Assembly (NCBI RefSeq): GCF_013283665.1
Contig: NZ_JABEKU010000002.1
Location: forward strand, 1,362,863-1,426,862
Length of the DNA stretch: 64,000 nt
Direction: 5' to 3'
Source of the DNA: Ensifer sesbaniae
Lineage (GTDB): Bacteria; Pseudomonadota; Alphaproteobacteria; Rhizobiales; Rhizobiaceae
How positions within the stretch are numbered: position 1 is the stretch's first letter; each line of letters starts with the position of its first letter. The notes beneath the pieces were generated by a model that worked only from the letters and a program-made list of their open reading frames with translations, was not told where the DNA came from and searched no databases. This document shows positions 18,302 to 27,017 of this stretch, in pieces. The translations under genes and the position numbers were made by a program.

Positions 18302-18742
18302 ATGAAGAAATTTCTGGCTTCGGCAGCCCTGGTGATCCTTGCAAGCGGCACCGCTGATGCCGCCGAGCACATGATCAAGATGATGAACAAGGGCGAGAGC
18401 GGCAACATGGTCTTCGAACCCGCCGCTGTGGCCGCGCAACCCGGCGATACCGTTCACTTCATCCCCACCGACAAGAGCCACAATGTCGAGGGCATCAAGG
18501 GCATGCTTCCGGACGGCGTAAAACCCTTCAAGAGCAAGGTGAACGAGGAATATGTCCTGAGTGTCACCGAGCCGGGCTATTATGGCGTTAAATGCTCACC
18601 GCATTTCAGCATGGGCATGGTGGCCCTTATCCGCGTCGGCGATGGTTCGCCGAATGCCGACGCTGCCAAGGCGGTCAAGCTCCCCGCCAAGGCGGGCGAG
18701 CGCATCAAGGCCGCTTTTGAGACCCTGGCAACCGCGAAATAG
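18302..18742 (+). CDS. Pseudoazurin (blue copper protein)
   Basis: A 146-residue periplasmic type 1 copper protein that shuttles single electrons. After a 20-residue signal peptide (cleavage ADA/AEH) the copper ligands fall at His60, Cys98, His101 and Met106 of the precursor, i.e. 40, 78, 81 and 86 of the mature chain, the canonical pseudoazurin numbering. RBS AGGAGA precedes ATG 18302. It sits between the kinase and pqqA under its own regulon box, which suggests it takes electrons from the alcohol-oxidation chain; the exact donor is inference. Confidence 0.93.
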   Translation: MKKFLASAALVILASGTADAAEHMIKMMNKGESGNMVFEPAAVAAQPGDTVHFIPTDKSHNVEGIKGMLPDGVKPFKSKVNEEYVLSVTEPGYYGVKCSPHFSMGMVALIRVGDGSPNADAAKAVKLPAKAGERIKAAFETLATAK

Positions 18743-18796
18743 GCGCAAGACCTCGGTTGCCGGGCAGCTCAACCCAACTGCTCCGTGAACACCGAG

Positions 18797-18814
18797 ACCT
18801 TGGTCGCATTGTCG
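18797..18814 (+). promoter_or_regulatory. Predicted PQQ-regulon box, site F (pqqA)
   Basis: Reads ACCTTGGTCGCATTGTCG, ending 60 bp before the pqqA start at 18875. Confidence 0.6.
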
Positions 18815-18874
18815 AGACACCTGCAAGAAGCGCAAGCTGACACCGTGGCCGTTCACAGTTGGAGGAGAAAAGCT

Positions 18875-18976
18875 ATGGCTTGGAAGAAACCCGTTATCAA
18901 AAACATCGCCTGCGGCATGGAAATCAACATGTATGGCCCGTCGGAAGATGAACCGCGTCCGGACCATCCGTTCTGA
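18875..18976 (+). CDS. pqqA: PqqA, coenzyme PQQ precursor peptide
   Basis: A 33-residue peptide that supplies the carbon skeleton of PQQ. The invariant Glu16 and Tyr20 (in EINMY) that become cross-linked are both present. RBS GGAGGAG precedes the ATG. It is the first gene of pqqABCDE, 9 bp before pqqB. Confidence 0.97.
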   Translation: MAWKKPVIKNIACGMEINMYGPSEDEPRPDHPF

Positions 18977-18985
18977 ACCGGAACA

Positions 18986-19873
18986 ATGCGTATCGTCATA
19001 CTCGGGGCAGGCGCCGGTGGCGGCCTGCCCCAATGGAACTGCGGCTGCACCCAATGCTCCGCCGCACGGCGGGGGCTGATCGCTCCGATGACGCAGAGCA
19101 CATTGGCCGTCAGCGTCGATGGCTCGACCTGGGCCTTGCTCAATGCGTCGCCGGATCTGCGTCAGCAGCTCGCCACCTGGCCGGCGCTACACCCGACCAG
19201 CCTTCGCGGCAGTCCGGTGAAGGCCGTAGTGCTGACCAATGGCGATGTCGATCACATCGCGGGCCTGCTGACCTTGAGGGAAAAGACCGGCTTCACCCTC
19301 TACGCCACCGACGCAACGCATCAGGTTTTGTCCGAAAACACGGTGTTCGGCGTGCTCGATCCGGTCCTGGTGCGGCGGGAGACCGTATTTCTGGACCATC
19401 CCTTCAGCCCGCTACCGGGCCTGATGGTCACCGCCTATGCCGTTCCGGGAAAGACCCCTCTCTACCTGGAAGGCGAAACGCCGGAATTGGAGGCGATGGG
19501 CGAACAGACCGTGGGGCTGCGCCTGCAAGCCGGCGGACGCGAAGCCCACTATGTTCCAGGCTGCGCCGCCCTCCCCGACTGGCTCGTGGATCACCTCTCG
19601 CAGGCGGCCGTGGTGCTGTTCGACGGCACGGTCTGGAGCGACGATGACATGCCGCTCTCTGGCACCGGCGCCAAGACCGGCGTGCGCATGGGGCATGTGG
19701 CGATGCGCGGGCCCGCCGGTTCGCTCGCGCGCCTCGGCCCGCTGCAAGGTCGGCGCATCTATACGCACGTGAACAATACAAATCCGGCATTGATGCCCGA
19801 CAGCGAGGCCCGCGCAACGATCATGGCCGCCGGATGGGAAATCGCCAACGATGGCATGGAGATCGTCCTTTGA
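18986..19873 (+). CDS. pqqB: PqqB, PQQ biosynthesis metallo-hydrolase-fold protein
   Basis: A 295-residue protein of the metallo-beta-lactamase superfamily that acts in PQQ biosynthesis, thought to hydroxylate the tyrosine part. It shows the N-terminal glycine-rich GAGAGGGLPQWNC motif and the metal-site pattern NGDVDHIAGLL. Its stop overlaps the pqqC start. Confidence 0.96.
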   Translation: MRIVILGAGAGGGLPQWNCGCTQCSAARRGLIAPMTQSTLAVSVDGSTWALLNASPDLRQQLATWPALHPTSLRGSPVKAVVLTNGDVDHIAGLLTLREKTGFTLYATDATHQVLSENTVFGVLDPVLVRRETVFLDHPFSPLPGLMVTAYAVPGKTPLYLEGETPELEAMGEQTVGLRLQAGGREAHYVPGCAALPDWLVDHLSQAAVVLFDGTVWSDDDMPLSGTGAKTGVRMGHVAMRGPAGSLARLGPLQGRRIYTHVNNTNPALMPDSEARATIMAAGWEIANDGMEIVL

Positions 19874-20640
19874 ACCTGACCCCGAAACAGGAAGACTGGC
19901 CCCTGAGCCGCGCGGAATTCGAGGCGCGGCTGCGCCGTGTCGGCGAGGAGCGCTATCACGACAAGCACCGCTTCCATGACAGACTACACGGCGGAGCTTG
20001 CACGATAGATGAGGTCCAGGCCTGGGTGATCAATCGCTGGCAGTATCAGTGCTCCATTCCCATGAAGGATGCCGCGCTCCTGTCGCGCTGCCCTGATCCG
20101 GATCTGCGGCGCATCTGGCGCTCCCGCATCGAGGATCATGACGGCGGCACCGAAGACGGCGGCGGGATCCGACGCTGGCTCAGACTGGCCGAGGGCGTCG
20201 GGCTGGATCCCGCCTATGTCGCCTCCGGCCGCGGCGTGATGCCGGCCACGCGTTTCATCGTCGACGCTTATATCCGCTTCGTGCGCGACGAGCCGCTCAT
20301 CGCCGCGATGGCAAGCTCGCTCACCGAGATGTTTGCGCCGGCGATCCACACGCAGCGAATTTCCGGCCTGCTGGAACATTATGATTTTGCCGATCGCGAC
20401 ACGATCGCCTATTTCCGCCACCGCCTGAACGAGGCGCCGAAGGACGTACGTTTCACACTCGATTGGGTCTTGACCCACGCCGTAACCCGCACCGAGCAGG
20501 AGGCGGCTATCGCGGCGCTGACATTCAAGACGGATGTCCTGTGGGCGCAACTCGACGCGCTGTGGAGCAGCTATGTCGATGGTCACATCCCGCCCGGCGC
20601 CTGGCGGCCCGGCGAGGCGCAACGGACAATCCGCCCATGA
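19870..20640 (+). CDS. pqqC: PqqC, pyrroloquinoline-quinone synthase
   Basis: A 256-residue oxidase catalysing the last ring-closure and oxidation step of PQQ synthesis without cofactor. Hallmarks include YHDKHRFHDRLH near the N-terminus and the helical core RFIVDAYIRFVRDEPL. I assign a TTG start at 19870 inside the pqqB stop (TTGA); the longer reading from 19834 would overlap pqqB and adds residues unlike the family. The gene ends in the pqqD start (ATGA). Confidence 0.95.
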   Translation: MNLTPKQEDWPLSRAEFEARLRRVGEERYHDKHRFHDRLHGGACTIDEVQAWVINRWQYQCSIPMKDAALLSRCPDPDLRRIWRSRIEDHDGGTEDGGGIRRWLRLAEGVGLDPAYVASGRGVMPATRFIVDAYIRFVRDEPLIAAMASSLTEMFAPAIHTQRISGLLEHYDFADRDTIAYFRHRLNEAPKDVRFTLDWVLTHAVTRTEQEAAIAALTFKTDVLWAQLDALWSSYVDGHIPPGAWRPGEAQRTIRP

Positions 20641-20909
20641 CGACCGATCCCGTTCCCCTTCTGCCGCGCGGAACGCGCCTGCATCATGACCGCGTCCGCG
20701 ACACAATGGTGCTGCTCGTCCCGGAGCGGGCGCTGCTGCTCGACGATATCGGTGCTGCCATCCTTCGGGAGGTCGATGGCCGCTCCACGCTCGGCGCGAT
20801 CTCCAGCCGTCTCGCGGAGCGCTACGGCGCACCGAAGGCAGACGTCGCATCCGACGTTCGCGATTTCCTCGACGGCCTCGCCGGCCAGCGATTGGTGGAT
20901 TATCAATGA
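20637..20909 (+). CDS. pqqD: PqqD, PqqA-binding chaperone
   Basis: A 90-residue peptide chaperone (RRE fold) that presents PqqA to the radical-SAM enzyme PqqE. The family pattern PRGTRLHHDRVRD, LLVPERALLLDDIGAAIL and C-terminal VRDFLDGL is clear. Start 20637 overlaps the pqqC stop by four bases and its own stop overlaps pqqE in the same way. Confidence 0.95.
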   Translation: MTTDPVPLLPRGTRLHHDRVRDTMVLLVPERALLLDDIGAAILREVDGRSTLGAISSRLAERYGAPKADVASDVRDFLDGLAGQRLVDYQ

Positions 20910-21994
20910 CGGACCGCCCTGCCCCACCGATCGCCATGCTTGCGGAGCTGACGCATCGCTGCCCCCTGTCCTGCTCCTATTGCTCCAACCCGCTGGAGCT
21001 GACGGAACGGACGCGGGAACTGACGACTGAAGGCTGGATCGATGTGTTTCGCCAAGCTGCCAAGCTCGGCGTGCTGCAATTGCACTTGTCCGGCGGCGAG
21101 CCGGCATCGCGGCGCGATCTCGAAATTTTGGTGAAGGCGGCGCGGGACGCCGGCCTCTATGTCAACCTCATCACATCGGGCATCGGGCTGACGCCGACGC
21201 GTCTCAATGCCCTGGAAACCGCCGGGCTCGACCATCTCCAGCTGTCACTGCAGGCGACGACCGCCGACAAGGCCGACTGGATCGGCGGCTACAGGGGAAG
21301 CTTCGCGCGCAAGCTTGCTTTGGCAGAAGAGGTCCTTTGGCGTGGCATTCCGCTGACGGTCAATGCCGTCATGCACCGGCACACGATCGATGATGTCAGG
21401 ACAGCGATCGATTTCGCTGCCAATCTCGGCGCGCGGCGTATCGAGGTCGCCTGCGTCCAGTTCTATGGCTGGGCGCTTGTCAACCGCGATGCGCTTCTGC
21501 CGACCCGCGCCCAAGTAGTGCAGGCAAAGGACGCGGTGGCCGAAGCCCGACTCGCCTATGCCGGCCGGATGATGATCGACTTCGTCCCACCGGATTATTA
21601 CGCGGATTATCCCAAGGCCTGCATGGGCGGCTGGGGCTCGACCGGCATCAATGTCGCGCCCGATGGCACGGTCCTGCCCTGCCATGCCGCCGCGACGATT
21701 CCCGGCGTCGTCTTCGACCGGGTCACCGAAAAACCCCTTTCGGCGATCTGGTATGACGGAGCGGCCTTTAACGCGTTTCGCGGCCATGCCTGGATGCAGG
21801 AGCCTTGCCGGAGCTGCGCCCGTCGCGATCATGATCACGGAGGCTGCCGCTGCCAGGCCATGACCCTCGCCGCCGACCCCACCGCCACCGACCCGGTCTG
21901 CCGCCACGCGCCTGCCCGACCTGCCGTCGATCACATTCTCGAGCAGCAGGCTCCGTCGGTATCACCATTCATTTATCGTGGCAGCAAGCGTTAA
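20906..21994 (+). CDS. pqqE: PqqE, radical-SAM PqqA cross-linking enzyme
   Basis: A 362-residue radical-SAM protein that joins Glu16 and Tyr20 of PqqA. It has the CxxxCxxC cluster motif (CPLSCSYC), the GGEP SAM motif and the C-terminal SPASM cysteines (CRSCARRDHDHGGCRC and others). It is the last gene of the operon; no separate pqqF protease gene is present in the window. Confidence 0.96.
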   Translation: MTDRPAPPIAMLAELTHRCPLSCSYCSNPLELTERTRELTTEGWIDVFRQAAKLGVLQLHLSGGEPASRRDLEILVKAARDAGLYVNLITSGIGLTPTRLNALETAGLDHLQLSLQATTADKADWIGGYRGSFARKLALAEEVLWRGIPLTVNAVMHRHTIDDVRTAIDFAANLGARRIEVACVQFYGWALVNRDALLPTRAQVVQAKDAVAEARLAYAGRMMIDFVPPDYYADYPKACMGGWGSTGINVAPDGTVLPCHAAATIPGVVFDRVTEKPLSAIWYDGAAFNAFRGHAWMQEPCRSCARRDHDHGGCRCQAMTLAADPTATDPVCRHAPARPAVDHILEQQAPSVSPFIYRGSKR

Positions 21995-22099
21995 CTGACG
22001 AGCGTGGCCAACGCCGCCAGAGAAAAGACCGATTTTCGGCGTGCGTTGCGTTGGCGATATGAGGCACTTCATCCACGTCGCCGATCCGCCAAGTGAAGC

Positions 22100-22225
22100 T
22101 ACGAACCAACTCCGATGAACCAGCCAAGCCGCGCGCACCTGCATGCAGGCTAATAACGACGGCCCAACATCTCTGGATGGGCGATTGAAACTGCCTGTGA
22201 GACTTACAAGCCGAAGTGTGGACAT
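22100..22225 (-). pseudogene. msuE/ssuE-like FMN reductase, N-terminal fragment
   Basis: From an ATG at 22225 the frame reads MSTLRLVSLTGSFNRPSR, the characteristic start of MsuE/SsuE-type NADPH:FMN reductases of organosulfur use, and then loses the family sequence. The rest of 21995-22330 shows nothing I can name. The broken sfnB lies upstream on the same strand, as expected for a sulfonate/sulfone operon. Confidence 0.5.
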
Positions 22226-22380
22226 GTGGATCCTCCAATTTGGCTCAATAATCTATAAACTTTGTGGATTAAAGAAATCCGCCACTCTTTCCTGAGCAAT
22301 TTGTAGAAAAGAACGCTCATGCCAGCGCGGCAGGCGTGAAGCTGGAGTGCGTCCGATGGGGCGCGCTCCAGCCTTTGCGT

Positions 22381-23265
22381 TCAACTCCAGGCGTGAAGGG
22401 GCGGGTTCTCCCCGTTCAGGAAGTACTTGCCAAGAATGGCGTATTTCCAGCGCACCGGGTCATGGAGCGTGTGCGTCCGGGCATTGCGCCAATGTCGGTC
22501 AAGATTGTGCTCGGCCAGCGTCGAGCGCGTACCGGCCAGTTCGAAAAGCTTGTTGGTGGCAGCGATAGCGATTTCCGTCGAGAGGATCTTGGCTTCCGCA
22601 GTCGTGATCTGGGATTGCGCCACCGTCTCGATCGTCGGGTTTGCCACCGCACGGTCGATCGCATATCCGGCTTTTTCAAGCAGTGCCTGCGCCGCGTGGA
22701 AGCCTCAGCGTCAGATCCCCGATCGCCTGGATGGTGTAGGGATCATCCCAGGCGTTTTCGAGACCGCTGTCCACCCAGGCGCGGCTCTTGGTTCGGACGA
22801 ACGAGACTGTCTCATCGATCGCGGCCTGGGCAATGCCGGTATCCACCGCCACCTGGATGATCTGAAAGATTGCACCGTCGGCCGTCGGAACTTCATAGCC
22901 CTTGTACCCTGGAACGAGGTGCGACTTCGGCACCTTGACGTTGTCGAGAATGACCGTGCCGGAAAGTGTCGTGCGCTGGCCGAAGGAAGACCAGTCATCA
23001 ACGACAGTCAGACCCGGGGCATCACGTTCGGCAATCGCGTACCAGGCGCGTCCCTCATCGTCGAGTGCGACGATCGGCACCAGATGAGCAAGGAGGGCTC
23101 CGGACGAATAGAACTTCCGACCGTTGACGATGACATGATCGCCTGCATCGACGAATTTGGTCTCGAAATCGACGGCGCGCTTGGAGCCGAATTCCGAGAA
23201 GGCGTTGCCGAACCGCGTGCCGCGAAGGACTTCGGCAAAGAGGAGTTTCTGCTTCACGGGTGAGG
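22381..23265 (-). pseudogene. SfnB-family flavin oxidoreductase, truncated and frameshifted
   Basis: Two minus-strand frames together read as one acyl-CoA-dehydrogenase-like SfnB protein used in sulfur acquisition from dimethyl sulfone or sulfonates. The upstream part (about 22700-23265) contains GRKFYSSGALLAHLVP and FGQRTTLSGTVILDNVKVP; the downstream part (22381-22680) ends HTLHDPVRWKYAILGKYFLNG. The frame breaks near 22680-22700. The N-terminal third is missing: at about 23265 the sequence changes to an unrelated pilus-gene fragment. Confidence 0.75.
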
Positions 23266-23267
23266 GG

Positions 23268-23621
23268 GTCACGTTCTTCCTGATGAACGGCGCCCAACTC
23301 GACATTCACGGCGGCTCGACCTTCATCATCACGCCATCCCTGACGGGGGACTGGGCAGGTTTCGCGATCGTCGCCGCCCGGAACAATACGGCGACCGCGA
23401 CGATCAACGGCAACAGCGCCTCGTCGCTTGCGGGCATCATCTACATGCCGGCATCACGCGAGATCCAGTATGCCGGCAGTGGCTCCACCGGCGGCGAATG
23501 CGTGCGCATCGTCGCGCAGGAGATCACCATGATCGGCAACAGCAGCTTCAAGCTGGATTGCAAGGCGACGCTCGCGAACAACACCATCAACAACCCCGGT
23601 GCCATTCGTCTGGTCAGATAA
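23268..23621 (+). pseudogene. TadG-like pilus protein, C-terminal fragment
   Basis: An open frame reading GIIYMPASREIQYAGSGSTG, CVRIVAQEITMIGNSSFKLDC and ending NNPGAIRLVR resembles the C-terminus of TadG-like proteins of Flp pilus loci. Its upstream part is shared with the opposite-strand sfnB remnant, so only the part after about 23268 is native. No other tad gene is present. Confidence 0.55.
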
Positions 23622-23643
23622 CAAAAATCAATCAGGGCGCCGG

Positions 23644-23730
23644 ATGAAGATCATTCGATTTGGAACGGCCGTCGCACTGGCGGCCTTGTTGGTGTCGATT
23701 GTAGCCCAAGTCGTGAGCGAGGCGATCTGA
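23644..23730 (+). CDS. Possible 28-residue hydrophobic peptide
   Basis: Twenty-two bases after the TadG-like fragment, an ATG opens a short frame with one hydrophobic segment (FGTAVALAALLVSIVAQVV). It could be a native small membrane peptide of the pilus locus or chance. No RBS of note is seen. Confidence 0.25.
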   Translation: MKIIRFGTAVALAALLVSIVAQVVSEAI

Positions 23731-23849
23731 GGTCGAAAAAGGCCCCAGTATCCCACGAGGATGATCTGGAGCCTTCTGTCTGAGCGTTCGAATTCGCAGA
23801 CGCCGCAAATTAGCCGGCAACCTGTTACGAACGCAATCCGGGTAGATGA

Positions 23850-24056
23850 CTAGTCCCGCGGATTCGCGCGCCAATATCGTGCAAGCTGCGGGTCGTGCTC
23901 TAGGTGCTCCCGCCAGGCCGCCTCAGGCACCTGACCAGAACGATAAGCCTCAATAAGCAAACGCTGATCGTCATTCAACTCGGGCTCGTCCTCGGCATGG
24001 TGCCACTGGAACAATCCGAGCACCGCCTCGTCGATATCTCTCATATGGATGGACAT
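23850..24056 (-). CDS. Small hypothetical acidic protein
   Basis: A 68-residue acidic protein (contains AEDEPELNDDQRLLIEAYRSG) with no recognisable domain. The start may be 24044 or 24056. An 8-bp inverted repeat (ACCTCTAT / ATAGAGGT) at 24062-24100 lies just before the start and could be an operator. No neighbour suggests a role. Confidence 0.4.
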   Translation of the reverse strand: MSIHMRDIDEAVLGLFQWHHAEDEPELNDDQRLLIEAYRSGQVPEAAWREHLEHDPQLARYWRANPRD

Positions 24057-24100
24057 TTGAAACCTCTATTGGCCGGTCTCGTCATAAAACGCATAGAGGT

Positions 24101-24540
24101 CAATGATGTTTCAGAGTCGACTGCGCCAACATGGCGTCGATGCGTGTTGGAGAGGTCGAGCCCGAAACCGTCCTTACCGTGCAGGAACGGACGTAGCCGC
24201 CCTTGCCGGCCCGGTTCACACCGAAGAAGTTCCGCTGCAATGAGTGGATGCGTCGTAACAAGGCTCGTCACCATAGCGGCCAATCTGACCACAGCAACTC
24301 TTTCTGTCCCGTTGCGCGCGAGGCGACAAGCATTCCTTCATCTGACGGCGATATACTCTCTCCTCTCCGTAGGGGTTCGCGCCTCCGGTACCAGCAGATG
24401 ACCGACGGCGCGGCTGTTGGGCCCCTTGCCCACCCGCGCGAGGGGTCTTTCCCTAGGCCGCGCCTCCTGCATGGCCGAAACTGTGAGTCGGCCGCCTTCA
24501 AACGGGTGGGCCATAAAGTTAACTGGGCAGGACCCATGGT
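24101..24540. other. Stretch without recognisable genes
   Basis: About 440 bp with only short, overlapping open frames on both strands. I see no family signature, RNA or repeat. Confidence 0.5.
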
Positions 24541-24880
24541 TAACCGACCTGTTCGAGAGCGCTGAGCAGATCGCGCGCGTCTGTGGGCTTACCAACATTG
24601 GGAGCCCCCCGCCAGGACGTATCCGCCGACCTCCGCGGGTGTCTTATACGCACTGGCTATGACAAAGGGTACATATTGCTTGCCCGAAGTGCCTCTGCCA
24701 ACCGGGGTCACTATACCGTCCTTCAGTGTCACGTCGAGAATAGTGACAGATGGCAGTTGTTCTTCCAACAGCGCCAGCGCTTCGTCCACCGTTACCGCTG
24801 GGCCGATGACATTCCAGCCCCGTCGCTCCGACGGCTTCGGCGTACGCTTAGCCGTCACCTTCCTGTTTCCGAAGAAATAG
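24541..24880 (-). pseudogene. CheY-like response regulator remnant
   Basis: The minus strand reads WNVIGPAVTVDEALALLEEQ, then VTILDVTLKDG around the phosphorylation Asp, then FVIASAYKTPAEV: a single-domain receiver. Near 24605 a run of G residues shifts the frame; reading on in the next frame gives the expected end KPTDARDLLSALEQ and a stop at 24541. The first 40 residues, with the acidic pair, are also degraded. No output domain or kinase is near. Confidence 0.6.
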
Positions 24881-25028
24881 GAGCCGGCATAAATCCGGTC
24901 GCTTTAAGCTCGTACCGGCGAAGACCAGCCGTTCAAGCGCCATTCTGCACGGCGGCGGAGACGCACGTTATTGGCCTGCAAGGCGGCGCCGGCAAATCCG
25001 CCTCGCCTTGGACCAAACCGGCCTGCTG

Positions 25029-25071
25029 AAAAAAGACAGGGCGCTCAACCCGTTGCGGGGAGCGCCCTGTC
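25029..25071 (-). terminator. Rho-independent terminator, minus strand
   Basis: A perfect 12-bp stem (GACAGGGCGCTC / GAGCGCCCTGTC) is followed on the minus strand by six T. It lies about 90 bp after the stop of the GXWXG gene at 25164. The flanking 24881-25163 holds no gene I recognise. Confidence 0.85.
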
Positions 25072-25163
25072 CGACCCGGACGACCGTCGCGGCAGCCAAG
25101 CTGCTCGGCAAAGCGGCATCGAAACGGGTGATGGCCGACAGATGATATTTCACCATCCAGATT

Positions 25164-25673
25164 TCAAGATTCGTTGACGCGCTCGAGTTCGAAGAAATAG
25201 ACCCGCTCGTCGCCGGCGACTGTCATCGCACCCGTGACTCGGTGCTCGTCGATCCGGCGGAAATGATCGACGATCGGCTGGTGGTCGTAGACCATGGCCG
25301 CACTCTCGACACCGACGAATATCATGGTCTTCAGGGAAGCGACCGGCCCCCGCGCCTGCAGCCGGCGCTGAAGATAGCAGAACAAGTTTCGCGCGGCGTG
25401 CGTCCGGCCGAGCGTATGGAAGCGAAGCGCCAGGCTGAGCGGTATCCACTTTGGATCGACGGCGACCACGCGCCGCTCACTTGCGCGAAACAGAAGCGCG
25501 TCCGCGCGCATATCGGGCGTAAATCGCTTGCCGAACCAGCCGAGATTTTCGAGCACGCCGTCGAACGGATGCCCCGCCGCTATGCCGCGCCCTTTCCACA
25601 AGCCGACGAGGTCGCGCGGCTCGACCGGGGCTAAGCTTCGAAATGCCTCAAGGGTGGTTTGCTGTTCTCTGAC
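25164..25673 (-). CDS. GXWXG / DUF4334 domain protein
   Basis: About 170 residues matching the GXWXG-DUF4334 family: LVGLWKGRGIAAGHPFDGVL near the N-terminus, then WFGKRFTPDMRADALLF, and the C-terminal IVDHFRRIDEHRVTGAM. Function of the family is not established. The frame is open upstream to 25898 but that extension is not family-like, and no ATG, GTG or RBS is seen near 25673, so the start is unresolved and the gene may be 5'-altered. A terminator follows it. Confidence 0.65.
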   Translation of the reverse strand, partial: VREQQTTLEAFRSLAPVEPRDLVGLWKGRGIAAGHPFDGVLENLGWFGKRFTPDMRADALLFRASERRVVAVDPKWIPLSLALRFHTLGRTHAARNLFCYLQRRLQARGPVASLKTMIFVGVESAAMVYDHQPIVDHFRRIDEHRVTGAMTVAGDERVYFFELERVNES

Positions 25674-25974
25674 GGAACAATGTGTCCTTGCGCTCTTCGG
25701 CTCGCCGCCTGGATCTGGCGTTGCGTCGCGCCACTGGCAATTTCTCAAGCGTTTGGCAACCTTAGGTCGCGCTCGCCTTGTTTCAAGGGCGAAGAAGCCT
25801 ATTTGATTACGCTGGCCATTTTTTTGCGTCTGGCCCACAGCCAGTCTCCAGTTGCAGTTGATACATTGTGCGATCATTTTGGCCCAGAGCGTAAACATAC
25901 GCGCAACAAGCCTTTGTACAGGGTTGATCCGCCCTTCGGCTTGACCGTTGCTTCACGGGAGTTCGATGCATTTT

Positions 25975-26523
25975 CTACGGCATCAATATCCCGGCGCAAG
26001 ATGCTGGCGAACCGCATGATGCAGGGATGGGTTCCCGTCTTTTCCGGAACGCCATGCGATGCGCCATTTTGCAGAGATCGCCGGAACAAATCGCGTTTAG
26101 GAGCGGGGTCGCCTGATGTCTCTGGCTGCGCGCCAGCCCGACAAAGCGACGCTTCACCTCTTCAAACAGGGCCGGAGGCAACGGGCCGTGGTAGCCGCTA
26201 TCCGTGTCGAGCGGCCGGACGTCCGGCCCTGGCCAGGCAAAGCGGTTGCTTTCCGTCAAGACAATCCAGGAGCGTTCGTCATCCAGTCCCAAACGACGTT
26301 TTGTCGCCGGCGGGATCTCGACTGCCTCGGCTGGATCGGAGGGCGGCGTATGCGTGATCGGAAGGACGCGGACCACCGGCGTTCCATCTTCCAAGGTGGC
26401 AACGATGGCAAGAACGAGCGCCGGGCGATCCTTGTCACCCTCTTCTCGTCCCTCCAAATGCTGCCAGTGCCAAAGATAGGAATACCGGAAGACCCAGCCG
26501 ACCTTTGGCTCAGTCGGCAGCAT
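25975..26523 (-). CDS. PemK/MazF-like growth-inhibitor toxin
   Basis: The first 135 or so residues match plasmid growth inhibitors of the PemK/MazF class in rhizobia: WVFRYSYLWHWQHLEGREEG, DRPALVLAIV, VRVLPITHTPP and ERSWIVLTESNRFAWPGPD. The last 45 residues look non-native (basic, Ser/Pro-rich), so the stop may have been lost by a frameshift. The ATG at 26523 overlaps the end of a small upstream frame, the layout of a toxin-antitoxin pair. Confidence 0.7.
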   Translation of the reverse strand: MLPTEPKVGWVFRYSYLWHWQHLEGREEGDKDRPALVLAIVATLEDGTPVVRVLPITHTPPSDPAEAVEIPPATKRRLGLDDERSWIVLTESNRFAWPGPDVRPLDTDSGYHGPLPPALFEEVKRRFVGLARSQRHQATPLLNAICSGDLCKMAHRMAFRKRREPIPASCGSPASCAGILMP

Positions 26524-26655
26524 TCTTGTCCTTCGTCAATTCGGCATTGAGATGGTCAAGTCCAGGATCCATCGTGGATGTTTCGACTGCAGCGAGGTCG
26601 TCCGCATCCAACGCGCTCGAAACAGCAGATGCGATGGTCGCACCACGGCGCGCAC
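26510..26655 (-). pseudogene. Antitoxin-like fragment upstream of the PemK-like toxin
   Basis: A minus-strand frame reads ALDADDLAAVETSTMDPG then LDHLNAELTKDKNAAD and stops 14 bases inside the toxin gene. An in-frame stop at about 26655 cuts it off on the 5' side, so only the C-terminal part of a presumed antitoxin remains. Family assignment rests on position. Confidence 0.4.
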
Positions 26656-27017
26656 ATGCTCATGGAGGTCCGGACGGCCGCACTGAACGGCGAACTGCGC
26701 GATCGTTTGAGGACACCGTTCCGACAGCCAGAAGCGAACATGCCTTCGATATTCAAACCCAAGCCACCGCTCCTGCGTGCCGCCTGACCCCAGAGACGTT
26801 ACCGGTCTCCTATGAAAAGGCGGCGACCACGATCACCGAGACGATCCTGAGGGGCATCCTCCGGCAGCCCTGAGCCGGACAGGCGAACAAAGCCGCTTGC
26901 GCGATTCCTGTCCGCACAGCGCGCGTAGGTCCGGGCGATCCGGCTCATTCAAGGTTTGCGTCACCGCAGAATTTTGCGACGTGACCGCAGCAAGCAAGAT
27001 CGAAAAAGCATTGGACG
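26656..27017. other. Stretch without recognisable genes
   Basis: About 360 bp between the toxin-antitoxin remnant and the ferredoxin promoter. Open frames are short and not family-like. Confidence 0.5.

Noticed and set aside
16656-18344. 562-residue minus-strand frame antisense to the hybrid kinase
   Set aside because: Antisense shadow; kinase motifs on the plus strand are complete.
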